Shown one piece after another: positions 1 through 12,480 of a stretch of DNA of 64,000 nt. The stretch is from NCBI RefSeq assembly GCF_030463565.1, contig NC_134656.1, positions 6,496,501 to 6,560,500 on the forward strand, in the 5' to 3' direction. Positions within the stretch are counted from its first letter, which is position 1. Each line of letters begins with the position of its first letter. Source of the stretch: Pelecanus crispus (lineage: Eukaryota; Chordata; Aves; Pelecaniformes; Pelecanidae). The translations under genes were made by a program, and so were the position numbers. A model generated the notes under the pieces. It was not told the origin of the DNA. It ran no database searches and saw nothing but the letters and a program-made list of their open reading frames with translations.

Positions 1-589
1 CTAACAGCCAGTAAACACCTGGGCGAGCAGCGTTAGAGCCGGATCCTGCGCTCGCGGTGCCAGGAGAATCCTCCGAAGCTGGTACGAGTTTATTTGCACG
101 GGGGCTGTAAGGAGACTTCAGCTCTCTCTATGAAAATACTGAGTGTTATGTGAGGGGTGAATTGGAACCGGTACAGGTATTTTGGGGATATCTTCCTTAG
201 TGAAGACACTTGAAAGCAGGGCTGTTTGCGGATTAGCTAATGTCACTTTTCTGAAGCCGTGCCCCAAAAGCCCTCCATGCCCTGAGAGGAGAGGGTTTCC
301 AGGGCAGTCACAGCTCTACTGATGTAACAGTGTGTTTCTTCATGGAGACACAGACTTATTTACTTCTCTTTCATTTTTATTTCTATAGCTCAACATACTG
401 TTTGCTGATATTTGTGAATTTGTTTCTTATTTGTCAGTTCAGCTTCCCCGTGGACGTTTAATAACAGGAATTTTCCTACCATTTTAATTGTCTCTTATTC
501 CAGAGCCAAGCAGGGTTTGAAACAAAGTAGTAATGCCATCATTTTAGTCATCAGACATGATGTGTGGTCTAAATAGCTTGGATCAAAAC

Positions 590-705
590 TCAGTACCCAG
601 CTCTGCCTGAAACCCTCTTCCCATCTGTGGTTTAGGTGTAGTCATCTGCCTTGGGTGCCTCACTTTCCCAGCTATGGAGAAAGGCTGAGTTGCTAATCAA
701 TCCCC
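590..705 (-). repeat. possible MIR SINE relic (minus orientation)
   Basis: The stretch contains a CCTCACTTTCCCAGCTATGG-type string followed by GAGAAAGG. This resembles the complement of the MIR core, where CCTCAGTTTCCC is followed by ATCTGTAAAATGG. The match is short and diverged and could be chance. Confidence 0.3.
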
Positions 706-3700
706 TCTTCCCCTTCGGAGGTGTTTGCTCCGGGCTCGTCCTGTGCAGTTAGCAGAGGGGCACAGAGGGAGCGTGCAGGGACGGCTGCCTCGGTAGGGAC
801 CTTGCTTCTCCCTTTGCACGGCAGTCCGTGCCAGCCACGCTTTGTCACTCTCAGCATAGATGAAGGGCTAAGAGACTTGTAGGAACGTGTCAGAAAAGTG
901 ACCTGGAGCGTTTTTAATCCACTGGGGGGAAACGTGCCCCCATCTGCCCAATTTTCCTATCCTGGGGAGTTAAACTGGAGGTGGAATCATACGAGGAGGC
1001 GTTACTGAAACTGTAACTGAATATTGAGGTGATAGTGACTTAGATTATGTGAGTTCATCTAGCAAATGGCGTGGTGACTGTGAGCTCTGGCAAGAGCACT
1101 CGCTGGCTGTAGAGAGGCAGATGGTAGTGCAACCAGGATAACTGACTGAAGTAGTAATAGTACATAGTAGTACAACTAGTAGTAACCATCTAAGAGCTCC
1201 AGCAGCTCAGAGGAGTGAAGACCCATTGTTCAGTGCTTGTACAAATGTAGGGAAAATGGGCGTCCCCTTCCCCGTAATCCTTATGGGAAGCTACAGAAGA
1301 TGAGGAAAAATGTGAGTAATATTGCATGGGCAGTAGTCACAGCACGCACCGGTGCTGAGGCCTTGTTTTTCTTTTATACAGAAATCGTTGGAAAAGGGGA
1401 GTGTTAAGAAAGGGTTTAAAGGAGGTAACTGTGACTTCTTTGAAGCTTGGGTAGGGTGGAGGGTGAAGGCTGGTTTCCAAGCTGGGCAGGTTGGAAGTAG
1501 CAGCAGCTGATGACTTCTTTGGGGTGACCCCCATTCACTGGCCTCCAGCACCACACCTGACACTGGAGGCGAGTGAAATGGGGACCACCCCAAAGGAGCT
1601 TCTGTCTGAGGTGGGGAGCACCCATCTGGGATTGCAGAGAAGGGTGACCAGGTTAATGCAAGAAACCAAGAAAAAGATCTTTTCGGTAGTGTTCTGCTTG
1701 TCCATGAGAGGGCAAGGGGACAGTTTTCAAAGTAAGGGATAAAGATGTTCCAGTATTAAAAAAAGGATAATTTTAACTACATTAACATCTTGGATGCTAT
1801 GGAGAATCAACCTGAGATGCCCAGGCAGAATCTGGTTGTAAGGGCTGAGCTGAAAGCCCTAGAAACTGAGTATTTCTGCCCTAGAATTTTATACAAGGTA
1901 GCTAATTCCTGTAGATAGCAATCTGCTGTAAAAACACACCTTGCTTGCAACAAAGACACTGTCTTAGACGTATTTGCAAAAGCCAAGGATGCAATACTGG
2001 ACTAAAAGAGCTCCCACACTTTCAGTGAACCTCCCGCTCTTGGATTGCTGAATATCGCTGAATATCGCTCTCCCAGTAATACTGCCCTTGGGAGGGCTGA
2101 GTAAACTTACAGTCCCCCTTTGTATAAAACATCCTGACCAGGAGAGGTGGAGGGAGGCACACGAATGTCCCATCCTCCGCAGAACCCTGCTCCAACTGGC
2201 TTCCATAAGCATCGCTCTTCAGGAGAGAAAATAAATGAGGCTTTCAGAATAGTTTTACTTGATTCATTTCATTCTGTGCTATAGCAAGGCAAATAGACAG
2301 TGGGAGGACTTCACTGATAAAGTATTTTTTTTCCAAAGCAGAGAATACCAGAAGATAACACAACAGCAAATTACTGCGTATTTTAAACCCTTGTTGCTAA
2401 ACAGTCCCTTCTGGGGCTGCGCCAGGTATCTCGTGGTGCCAGTGAAAATGGGATACAGATGTTCACTTGTTTGGATGGAGACACTGCAATAATTCATGTC
2501 TGCTACAAATGATAGGATGCCTCGTGCTCACAAAAGAATACCCTGATCTTTTTGTCAATAATAAGAAAATACATTCTCTGTACCTATATTAAGGAAAATA
2601 AGGCCTGTAAAAGCTGTGAACTGGGGACGCGTGGTTGTTTTTCAGTTCCCAAAATGTAACTTCTGTTGTAGCGACGCAGCCTGCGCTGCTAGAAGTGCTA
2701 CCACCGAGAGTCTCCTCGCTCACAGGGGAGCGAATCGGTGTCTGGGACAGGTATGCGGGGCGTTACAGACCTGCTGCCAAACGTGTATGAGCAGAGGACC
2801 TCAGCTCGCAGAACAGTGGGGGTTTGGGATGTTGTGTCTGAGACTTTTTTTTTTAACAACTTTAGCTTTGAAGACTTGCTTATTTTTGTAAGATGAAATT
2901 AGGTGTTTTGAAATACTACCTCTGATTTTGAACTTGCTTGTGGTGAAAACAGTCTCATTAAAGTCCATGGTAACAGTGTTCAGGAACGTGAGCTGTCTGT
3001 GTTAATGGACATTACAGAAATGGGAGCTGTATACCCCCAAAATACGTAGGGATGGGATAGAGAGAAAAGAGAGCTGAGCCCATCACACTGTGGCATAACA
3101 GCGGGGCTGACGCTCACCTTCTGCTTTTTCATGTGCAGCAGATAACTGCAAAACTGGCATCTGCCAAAAGAATTTGTTAGCATACCTGAACACTTGCACC
3201 GCTGGTTTCCCCCTGTTGTGCTCCTGTCAGGAGAGGCACAAACAGGTTCACACCTGCTGTATAGCTTCAGGTTGAAGGAATGCATGTGCAAATTTGGCAG
3301 ATAGAAATTGCACTCTTAAAATTAGACTCCACTTCTTGAAATCAGAGCTCTCTGCTTTCCCTGCCTGCTGTTCTATTTTTCACTTTCTTCTTGCAATGCC
3401 CATATTAAAATGAAGATTTTTTTAAAAAAAAAAGAAAAACTTCTTAGTTCATTTTCATGGTGGAGCTGTAACTGAATCCAAACTTACACTTCTGGGAATC
3501 CAGCAGCGATGTTGTATGAAGGTTTTAAAGGTGTGCACAGTTTTGTGTTTTTTCCTCACTCCCCCAAATTTTGCTTTCTCAGTAATTTTTATGAAGTGGG
3601 TTTGGGCTTGACACAACTGGTACAGTTTGGGATGTAATGCCTTACTCTTCTGGTTTATTTGGGAGGTGTTTAACTGTTTGCTCACCTTTTTCAAGTTGTA

Positions 3701-6700
3701 GGTTGACTTTTAATGGAAAAATCTCATTTTGAAACAAAAAACCCTGAAAATCTTTTGATTCAGTAGCACTTAAATGCAGTGCTTTATTTCCCTAATTTTT
3801 TTTCAACTGTTTTTCTTGGCTTAAATCACTCACCAGATTTTTTTTTTTCCAATTTAATGAAAGTTTTGGCACTCTGAAATGGCATCTTTTGCAGGAGTAA
3901 CTGTTAACTGAATGTTTTGCCCTTGTATGGTTTACTACATTAATGTGAAAAATTCAGCGCAGACCATGGACAACCCTAGCTAGCCCCATATATTAGGGTA
4001 GTGATTTTTCAGTCCTTATCAATATGCAGACCATTCAAAAGTTTCCAAGGGAAATGTGGACCCCTGGATAGCAAATTTCAGGCTGCTAACAGCTGAATAC
4101 CTTCTCTCATGTCTCTGGGGACTCCTTGAAGTCCCCAGCCCCCAGAAGTGCATGGAGCGCAGCTAGAAACTACTTCAGGTTCGCTCCCACTCGCTCACAT
4201 AATGTAGTAGTTGAGCGAATACGCGCTGCCCCACTGGTATTTCTTCAGTGGAGCTAGTCTCAGCCAGAAATAAAGGCAAGATCTATTTTTTTCCTTCTGT
4301 AAGTATGTTCAAAACATGAATTGCCATGAGTTTCCAACATAAGACCTATATCTGCATGGTAAGTAGAGTCACTTTCACTTGCAAATGAGGTTGGATCTGC
4401 TAAAAAATCTGCTAATTTGCAATAAAAATAGCATCCATCTTTGCTCTGCAAATATAGCCTATTTGAAAACTGTCCCATTTTCAGAACTGTAGCAGCTTGT
4501 AGGATGGGAGAAAGGGGAAGGAGGAAATACCTTGCATTTGAAGTCACTTCGTATTTCTCCAGGACTGTTTCACACACCTTTAGTCATTATGTTGCATTCT
4601 GCGTTGTCACATTAATTTTCACAGCAACAGACTGATATAAACAGTGTGACTGCACTGCAGAAGCAAGGGAAGCTGGATTGATTGGGAGGGAGAAGGATTT
4701 GTTCAGACATAAATATCTCCTGCCATATTGAGGGGAGTTAAAAAAAAAAAAAAAATGGCCAGCCAAGAAATTGCTTTTTTGTAGGAACGTTCTGTTTCTC
4801 TCTTTTTCTTTTTTTTTTTTTTTTTTTTTGTGGTCTTTTTAATCCATGCTTCAGTGTGAGAGACCAAGAACAAGGGGGAACCGAGTGGCTATTTAATGAG
4901 TCTGGGATGCTGAATGCAGCTGCTCTTTCAGGTGGGTGAAACTGCAAGGAATGGAAGACAAGGAAGGTGAATATGTATGCAAAAGATGGTGTTAAATAAG
5001 GAGGCCTGGTCATGTAAGGTCTTGTTGGGGAAACTGCTGACTTTCCTGCAGGTTAAATGCTTGAAGGAATTGCAGAGTCAGGCTCCAAGAAAATGAGGGC
5101 ATACACCAAAAAATCAGCACCTCCGCACACAAACAGGAGAAAATAGCAGGTGTGGAGAGGAAAGCTGGTGCAATGCCTTCTATCCCAATCTTCCTGCGCC
5201 CAAGGAAGGCTGCAGAGATTGCACAGAGAAGAGCAGGTATTGTATCTACAGAGCGTCACCTACCTGGCCATCGCTTTTATTCCCTATGTACTGGGTTGCT
5301 ATGTGCATGTCTCTAGGGCTCCAGACTTTCAGAAACTTCCTGTAAGGGCAGGATGAGATGGATTTCTTGCTACGTAGTTTCCCATCTCACCTGTTGGTGA
5401 TGTTTCCTATGAGGAGCTCAGTGCTCTGGGGATGAGGAAATGTGTGGCATCAATCTAGGATCTCAGAGTAGCGTAGAAAGCGTCAGTAGTATCTTCAAAG
5501 GTTACATTTGTAGGACTGAGACCTTCCCTGTTCTTGTACCCGCATCTGCCTGGCTTGGCAGTGCTGCTTTTGGCCTGCAGTGGCCAGCGTGATGATGCTC
5601 GACGCAGGCTGGAAAGGTTTCCTGAGCTCCCATGGCTTTTCTTTTAAGGGAGGGACTGAGGGACGCTTCAGCTTTGGAGCTGATGATTTGAGTTCTCTGT
5701 TGGCACTCATCACTCCTCGAGAGCTTGTAGACTGGTGTAAGAAAATAAATCCACCTGTAAGGAGGTATGAGGCAAAGTCCCAGTATCCGATCGGAGGTTT
5801 TGCCAATAAGGATGGGATGGGTTGCAGCTCTATGAATGCCTTATTCCTCACACTTCTGATCCAAGGCCAGCTGCGATGGGTCACACCGTGCTTTGCACAG
5901 CATCTGAGCCTTGAACTGAGGTTTCCACTTGGTATGTCCAAGTTTCTGACACCAAAAGGCTTGAGTGGAAACTTGCTTATGTCTGGATGGTTTGCAGCAG
6001 GCAACACTCTTAAAAGAAGAACAGCTAATTAATGGCACATACAGTACTGGAGAGAAGCCCTTAATTTCTGCTGTGGTGATGCGGAAATTCACCTCTGGCC
6101 ATGCTCAGCAACATGGATCCCCAGTCCCTGAAAAGCATGGATCAAGAGGAGCTTTTTGGCCCTTTTCCTCTGAGAAAGAACCACTAATTTCTTCAGTTTG
6201 AGCACATTATTATTTTTTTTAACAAAAGAGCATGATACAGCTCTATATACCAGTTGGAAGCAATGTGATTTGTGTCATGAATACTAATATGTGTTTGACA
6301 GTATCCTATAAATTCAACACGTTTTGAAGAGCGTTAACAAGAGTTGTAGGAACCATAGTTAAATTCTTCCCCTACTTTTTTTCCATTAAAAGAAAAGGAA
6401 GCTAGGGAGAGTCTGTATTTGTATCCAAAACAAATATGGCTTGGGTCACGGCAAGACTTCTGCATGCCGTGCTAGACCTGGCTCTACAGCACATTCATTG
6501 ATTTTTGTCTCCATGAATCACCCTAAAGCTATAGGCAACAAAAGCTGAAGCTATGTAGATGTGATTTCTAGTTCATTTGTTGTTCATTAGAAAGATTTTC
6601 TCTCTCTTATTTGCGGCACCCCTGCTGCTGCATGTTCATTAGGAGAATGGAATGTATTCCAAATATTTCCTAGCTCTGGCAGGGCAGATGGTGGAAAGTA

Positions 6701-8510
6701 ATTTTCCAAACTCTTCAGGAAAAGGGGGGAAAAAAACCCACCCAAATAACCCCAAGTCACCTCCTGCACACCAGAAGAATTTGGTATTTCTGAGTGCAGA
6801 CATGCCATACACTTTCTGTCTCTCCGGTTGTACAGTGCTGTGTCGGAGTGGTGGGAAGTGTGTATGAATGGGAATGTATCACATTACATGTGGGATGTTA
6901 GCAAGGCTGGGATTTTTTTCACAGGAAACTGCATTTGCAAAGAGCACACAGCAACATGCAGTACCCTAAAAGATGTGTGTGATGGAGTGAGCAAGATTCG
7001 TTTCCCTAAATCTTCTGGGCCACCCAGTGCCTAAGGGAATCCCAGGGAGGGAGGACAGAGCCTGGGTCATGCTCTGGTTTCTCTGTCCAGCCCTGTGCAG
7101 GGGCGTGAGACAACCTGGAAGCTCCTCAGACGCCCCTGCCCTTCACTAGCGCGGGCAGAAGGTTGTCCAAGTGCTCAGACAATGGTGGAGGAAGCGGCGC
7201 TGGCTGCGTTTCCCTTCTGCTCCCTGGGGAATCGGGGGAGCGCACAAGCCAGGGCCCGATTTAGCTCTTGGATCCACATGAAACATGTCTGTGCCGACTG
7301 CTCCCTTCCTTCATGCTCAGCCTCTTGTCACGGGAGTGGAAGTCGCGCAGACACACACACAAGGGGAACAGAAGAGCCGAGTCAATATGCAGCAGGCAGA
7401 GCCGGGAACACAATGCGGGCAAAACAAAGAGCGGGGCTGTATCTGCTGCTTTCTCGGTGGCATTCACTTGTCGCGCTTGCAGCTGGTTTCCTCTTTTCAT
7501 GAGCCTCTTGACCTGCAGATCCCTCTCCTCGGCAGACAGACCCCAAAGCCCCGTGGCTGGATCCTTATGCCTCTTCAGATCAGACCAGCAAAACACTTTG
7601 GACGCAGAGCCTGAACTGTGTGTTTGCATTTAGGCTTTAAGCTCCTTGGTGCTGGCACCCGGGGTTCCTATTTGTTTTCCAACTCCTAAGGACAGCAATG
7701 GTGCGCTCGCAGTCAATACAAACAAACCAAGAGAGGCTTGAGGCAGCGCGGCAGAGCTTACCCGGGCGCCGCCGGGACTGTGCCTTGCTCTGGCCTGTGG
7801 AAGGTGCCTCTGGCACTGACTGGGGCTGTCGGCTCAGGCCAGCACCCCCAAAACCTCACACAGAGGAACCTGGCAGAACAAGGAACTTCCTCAAAAGGAG
7901 GGCATCAGTTGCCCCATCTGCACCACCAAGACACCCAGCTTTGGAGGGAGACACCTTGACGGCTGCTGTAAAACCCCATCAGATTTTCAAAGCTCGCTAT
8001 TAGCGATGGCTTTTCAAGCCCCCTCTTTCTCCAGGCGCTCTCGCGTTGCAGAGCGCGTGGGTGCAGGTGGAGGTGTTGGGGCCTCTCGCGTGATTCATTT
8101 CAACAGCTGGGCCTTCGGGTGCAGGTGTACGACCAAGCGGTTCACAAGCAGACTTGAAAAGGCACCGAGAAAGGGTGCGCCCACCGAGCACGAGGCAGGA
8201 GACCCCTCTGAGCCTGCGTTCAGCTTTCAGGCAACTCTATCCCGTGGCATCTGACCTTTCTGTAGGCTCAGTTAAGCGTTAGTACAGTAGTGCCGTGCAC
8301 ATTGTGCGACGGCTTTGCGGAAGCGGGGGTGTGAAACGGATGCCTTCTGTAGCTGCTGTGACCTTAAAACCCATTGCTCAGTCACCCAAGAGAAAAAATC
8401 GGGAGAATTCCTTCCGAACAGCCGAGTGCCGGTGCCCTTTGGGAGCTGGCTTTTCCTCCTTGGCTAGCCAGAGCTTCCGCCAGCCAGGGCTGTCTCCCCG
8501 CACTGCGTCA

Positions 8511-8565
8511 GCTGAGATTCATTCGGATTTTGTCTAAGCTGAGATTCATAGGAATTTGTCTAAGC
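8511..8565. repeat. 27-bp tandem duplication, two copies
   Basis: GCTGAGATTCAT begins at 8511 and again at 8538. Each copy runs on to a TTTGTCTAA end, and the copies differ at a few central bases. This is a simple local duplication with no apparent coding role. Confidence 0.75.
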
Positions 8566-10189
8566 TACATCTAATACCTAAACCTGTATTTTTCACAGCC
8601 TGACGGAGTTTTAAACTCCTCCCCGTCAGCTATGGCCGGTAGCCTTCAGAGATGAGCAGTGGCTATAATTGATTCATCAAGGCTCCTGTTAATTTGTTTT
8701 TCCTCAATTGTTGCAACATATTTGATTCCCAATTATTATGCTCTGGAGTCAAGCTTCCTTTAGGTAATTTACAGTGTAGCCTATGTATGTGTAAAAAATT
8801 TATTGCAGTTGTGTTTTTAATTAAAATACATACGATAATACCAAAAGGAGAGAGGGGGAGGAAGGGAGGGAACCCAGATTAAGTTTTTAATTGTTTTAAT
8901 AGTGAGATTTGGTTCAGTGAGAACAGGGCATATTGGTTTCCTTGGAAACATTGGCGATGTATTAGCTGTATAAAATCTAGCATAAAAGATTTGCGAAAGT
9001 GAAGCCTTTAGGTTTTAACTGATATTATAACTCTTTTCATTTGGAAAATCAGATTCACACATGGCCCCTGGAGTCCCCAAAAGGTGTCTTTTTTGTGTTT
9101 TCTCTTAAGCCTTAGAATTAATAATTTCACAGATTATCAGAATCATTAGAAATCTAAAACTGCAATAACAACAACAAAAAAAACCCCTTCAACAATTCAA
9201 TATCCCTGATTCATACGATTTAATTAGATGTGCCTGTAAGTTCTCTTTGTGCCAAGCAGTGCCAGGCTCAGGCAAGACTCCATGTGATTTGAGAAAGAAG
9301 TACAAAAATTTGGCTTTTTAAACGTTCCAACAAAACGAGAGGTTATTGGTAATGGAGCGGTAGGTGACGCTTTATATGTTCACTTATTTTATTGTACACA
9401 ACACTGATACCTGGATATACAATATACAACACACTCTAGCCAGCTTCAAGTTCAGAGAATCACTGTAGCTGCTGCTGACGACCTGGCCGCACACGAAGTC
9501 TTCGACGCCTCTGTTTTTCCTGGCGTCTGTCCTAGGGAACAGTACCCCCGGAGAGCCTCATCCCCTGAGACACCCGGCGGGCGTGGGGCTACGGCACCCC
9601 AAGGCACCACAGGTCAAACGTGCATTTTAAGGTTGTTCTCATCTGAACTTAAAACATTTTATTTTCATTCTCTTTGAAAATCAGGCTCTCAAATTATCAG
9701 TTTTGTCTCTTTTGTGTTAGAAAATAAAGCCTTGTGAGGGAGGATTCAGCACTCTGCAGTCGAGTGGGATTGAAACAACCAATTTTAATATCTGTGATTC
9801 ACCTCTGAGCCCAAACTGGGATGATAGAGTGCATCTGGGGATCAAATACTGCTGAAACTCTTTTAAACAAAAGGGGGAGGGAAAAAAAGACTGCGGATAA
9901 AGTACCAGATGTAGGATTTTGGACTATCAGAGAAGAGAATGGATGGCTGGGTTTTAGCATGTAAGACTAATCACTCCGTTGAAATCATTTCAGCAGCTGA
10001 GTAAATAGACTTACGGAAAAGGCATTTATGGGAACATTTGTGTTCCAGGATCCTCCCTCTTTCCTAGTCCTCCTGTTTGTTTGTTTTTCTGTCTCTTTGG
10101 CGTTGAAGCTTTCCAGTTAACAGGTTTATTAGGTAGCGATGAGGCTGTCAAACACGCAGCTCGGCAGCGCACATGGCCCCCGGCCTGCA

Positions 10190-12480
10190 CCGCAGCCGCG
10201 CGGGCCGAGCAAATGGCGGGCGAGCTCAACGGCCCGGCCGCCGGCGACGGGCCGAGCAAATGGCGGGCGAGCTCAACGGCCCGGCCGCCGGCGACGGGCC
10301 GAGCAAATGGCGGGCGAGCTCAACGCTCAATGGCCTGGCCGCCAGCGACGGGCCGAGCAAATGGCGGGCGAGCTCAACGGCCCGGCCGCCAGCGACGGGC
10401 CGAGCAAATGGCGGGCGAGCTCAACGCTCAACGGCCTGGCCGCCAGCGACGGGCCGAGCAAATGGCGGGTGAGCTCAACGGCCCGGCCGCCAGCGACGGG
10501 CCGAGCAAATGGCGGGCGAGCTCAACGCTCAACGGCCTGGCCGCCAGCGACGGGCCGAGCAAATGGCGGGCGAGCTCAACGCTCAACGGCCTGGCCGCCA
10601 GCGACGGGCCGAGCAAATGGCGGGCGAGCTCAACGGCCCGGCCGCCAGCGACGGGCCGAGCAAATGGCGGGCGAGCTCAACGGCCCGGCCGCCAGCGACG
10701 GGCCGAGCAAATGGCGGGCGAGCTCAACGGCCTGGCCGCCAGCGACGGGCCGAGCAAACGGCGGGCGAGCTCAACGCTCAACGGCCCGGCCGCCAGCGAC
10801 AGGCTGAGCAAACGGCGGGCGAGCTCCACGGCCTGGCCGCCGGCGACGGGCCTCTGCGGCCGTGGGGCTGCTCAGCTGCGCGCTTGGCTCGCCGCCACCC
10901 AGGGCCGCGGCCCCTCGGGCACACGCTCGGCCCGCGCCACACGCACGCGTCCCCGCGACTCTTCCTTCCGCTCGGGCGCGGCTCCCCGCAGCAGCACCCA
11001 GCTCGCTGCCCGCGCGTCCCAGCGAGCAGCCCGGCCCGTCCCGGGCGACGTTCCCGATCGGTGTTTTCCCAGGTGTCACGGAGGGGCACTTTGAGGGTGC
11101 GAAATAACCGAAGCCCGCAGGCAGCGTTCAAGGGCGCGGCGCCGGCCGCCGCTGCTCCCCGCGGCCGGGCGCACCGGGGCGGCGGTGCGGCACGCTCAGG
11201 CCACGGCCGCGCCGCGCAACCTTTGACCTCGCCCCCGCTCCCCGCCGCGGGCGCCCCGGCCCTGCAGCTCCCGGCGGGCCCCACGGCCCCGCCCCCGGAC
11301 CCGAGCACGCCCGGGCCGGGCCCGCGGCTCCCTCCGGCTGCGGGGTCCGGGCTCTTTAAGGCGGCGGCGCGGGAAGGCGCGAGCTGCGCCTTTGTCACGG
11401 CCCCGGGTCAGCGCGCGGTCACGGCCCCGCCCCACGTGGAGTCGGAGCCCGCCCGGCCGGGCGCGCCCCGCCCCCCTCCGCTGACTGGCTGCCGTGCGCC
11501 CCGCGGCCGGGCCCCCCGCTTCTGATTGGCTGGGGGCGCGCGTCATTTAGAGGCGGGGGGCGGGGCAACGCCGGTCCGTGACAGCGGGCGCCGTCTGGAG
11601 CCGCCCCCGCGGCGTCTGGGGGGATTTAAAGCGGCAGAGCCCCACCGGGCGCGCGGCGTGGGGCGCCGGGCTCGCCAGCGCGTTGCTGCGCCGCGGGCCC
11701 GGGCTGGCGGGCGCGCTTCCAGGCCGCCCGATTCCGCCGGTGCTTTTCCATGCGAGCCCCGAGGGGGCGTTACCGGGGGGGGAGCGGGGCCGAGCCCCTG
11801 CGCGCCCCCGGGAGCGGCCGCCCCGGGCCGGGGGAGGCTCTGGCCCCGGCCCCGGCCCCGGCCCGCGGGGGTGCGCCCCGCCGCGTGCTCCGCCCCGCCG
11901 CGTGCTGTGCTCCGCCCCGCGGGGCCGCCGGCCCAGCCCTGCCCCCGCTGCGCAGCCCCGGTGGGCGCCCCGGCCCGCGGGTGGGTGCTGCGGGGCCGGC
12001 GGGGGCGGCTCGCACCGGTGCCGGCGCAGGGAGCCCGGGGCCGCCATCTCGGGTCCCTCGCGGCCCTTCCCGGGGTCCCCCAGTCGCGGGGCTCCGTGGG
12101 GCGGCTCCCGCGGGGGGCGGGCGGTGCCGGGGCTCCCCCCCAGGGCCCGGCGCCCCGAGGGCTGCCGCCCGCCGGCGTGCGCGGAAGATCGCGGAGCAGA
12201 GCCTGGGTTTCTGTGTTCGCCCCTTCCGTGCGAGAACCCAGAGCGACCGGAGGCAGAGCCGTTGTTCTTTGGCGGACACGAGCACGCTCGTGGGCACGTC
12301 TGCCTCCGGGCCCCTGCGTGGGTGTCCGTGCATCACGTCAGGACAGTTCGATCCGTGCACTGTCTGCAGCTGCTCCACTTGGGAGCCGCTCTGCGGACGG
12401 AGCCCCGCGGCAAGGCCGCTGCGAGCGCTTGGGAGCTGGCTTTCGGAATTGCTCAAGGGCTTCCTGGGATGAGCTCGAAG
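10190..12480. promoter_or_regulatory. upstream CpG island (island A) with promoter-like core
   Basis: Very high G+C and CpG density extends from the minisatellite to about 12480. The segment 11200-11770 looks like a promoter core. It has a TGACCT half-site near 11222-11227, an E-box CACGTG at 11433-11438, an inverted CCAAT box (ATTGG) at 11525-11529, a GC box near 11557-11567 and a TTTAAA element near 11625. No splice-linked coding exon could be assigned. It lies about 6 kb upstream of the PMEPA1 first coding exon. It may drive an alternative non-coding PMEPA1 first exon, a divergent non-coding RNA, or an unrelated transcript. Direction is unknown. Confidence 0.6.
10202..10847. repeat. CpG-dense minisatellite, 13 units of 47 or 54 bp
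   Basis: Units start at 10202, 10249, 10296, 10350, 10397, 10451, 10498, 10552, 10606, 10653, 10700, 10747 and 10801. Eight units are 47 bp. Five are 54 bp because of an extra CTCAACG after GAGCTCAACG. Every unit has GCAAA(T/C)GGCGGG, followed by a GAGCTC (SacI) site. The first eleven keep ATGGCGG, while the last two have ACGGCGG. Each unit carries about eight CpGs. Because 47 is not a multiple of 3 and no stop codon occurs in any forward frame, long plus-strand open frames run through the array; they are not evidence of a protein. The array forms the left edge of the upstream CpG island. Copy number may be polymorphic or affected by assembly. Confidence 0.97.

Larger units (their letters stand above)
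1..10190. other. upstream non-coding region of PMEPA1
   Basis: No gene is recognisable in these 10 kb. Open frames are short and overlap on both strands, and none resembles a known family. Visible items are an AGT-rich patch near 1150-1185, a short duplicated motif near 2040-2070, A/T runs near 4740-4830 and a 27-bp tandem duplication at 8511-8565. The part from about 8640 to 9990 is AT-rich and contains many TAAT/ATTA cores, which is compatible with conserved non-coding DNA, but conservation cannot be seen from one sequence. Two possible SINE relics and one longer open frame are treated separately. Confidence 0.6.

Noticed and set aside
10081..11525. Plus-strand open frames of over 300 codons through the minisatellite
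   Set aside because: The repeat has no stop in any forward frame and its 47-bp units rotate the frame, so open frames are automatic. There is no conserved domain and no sensible codon bias.
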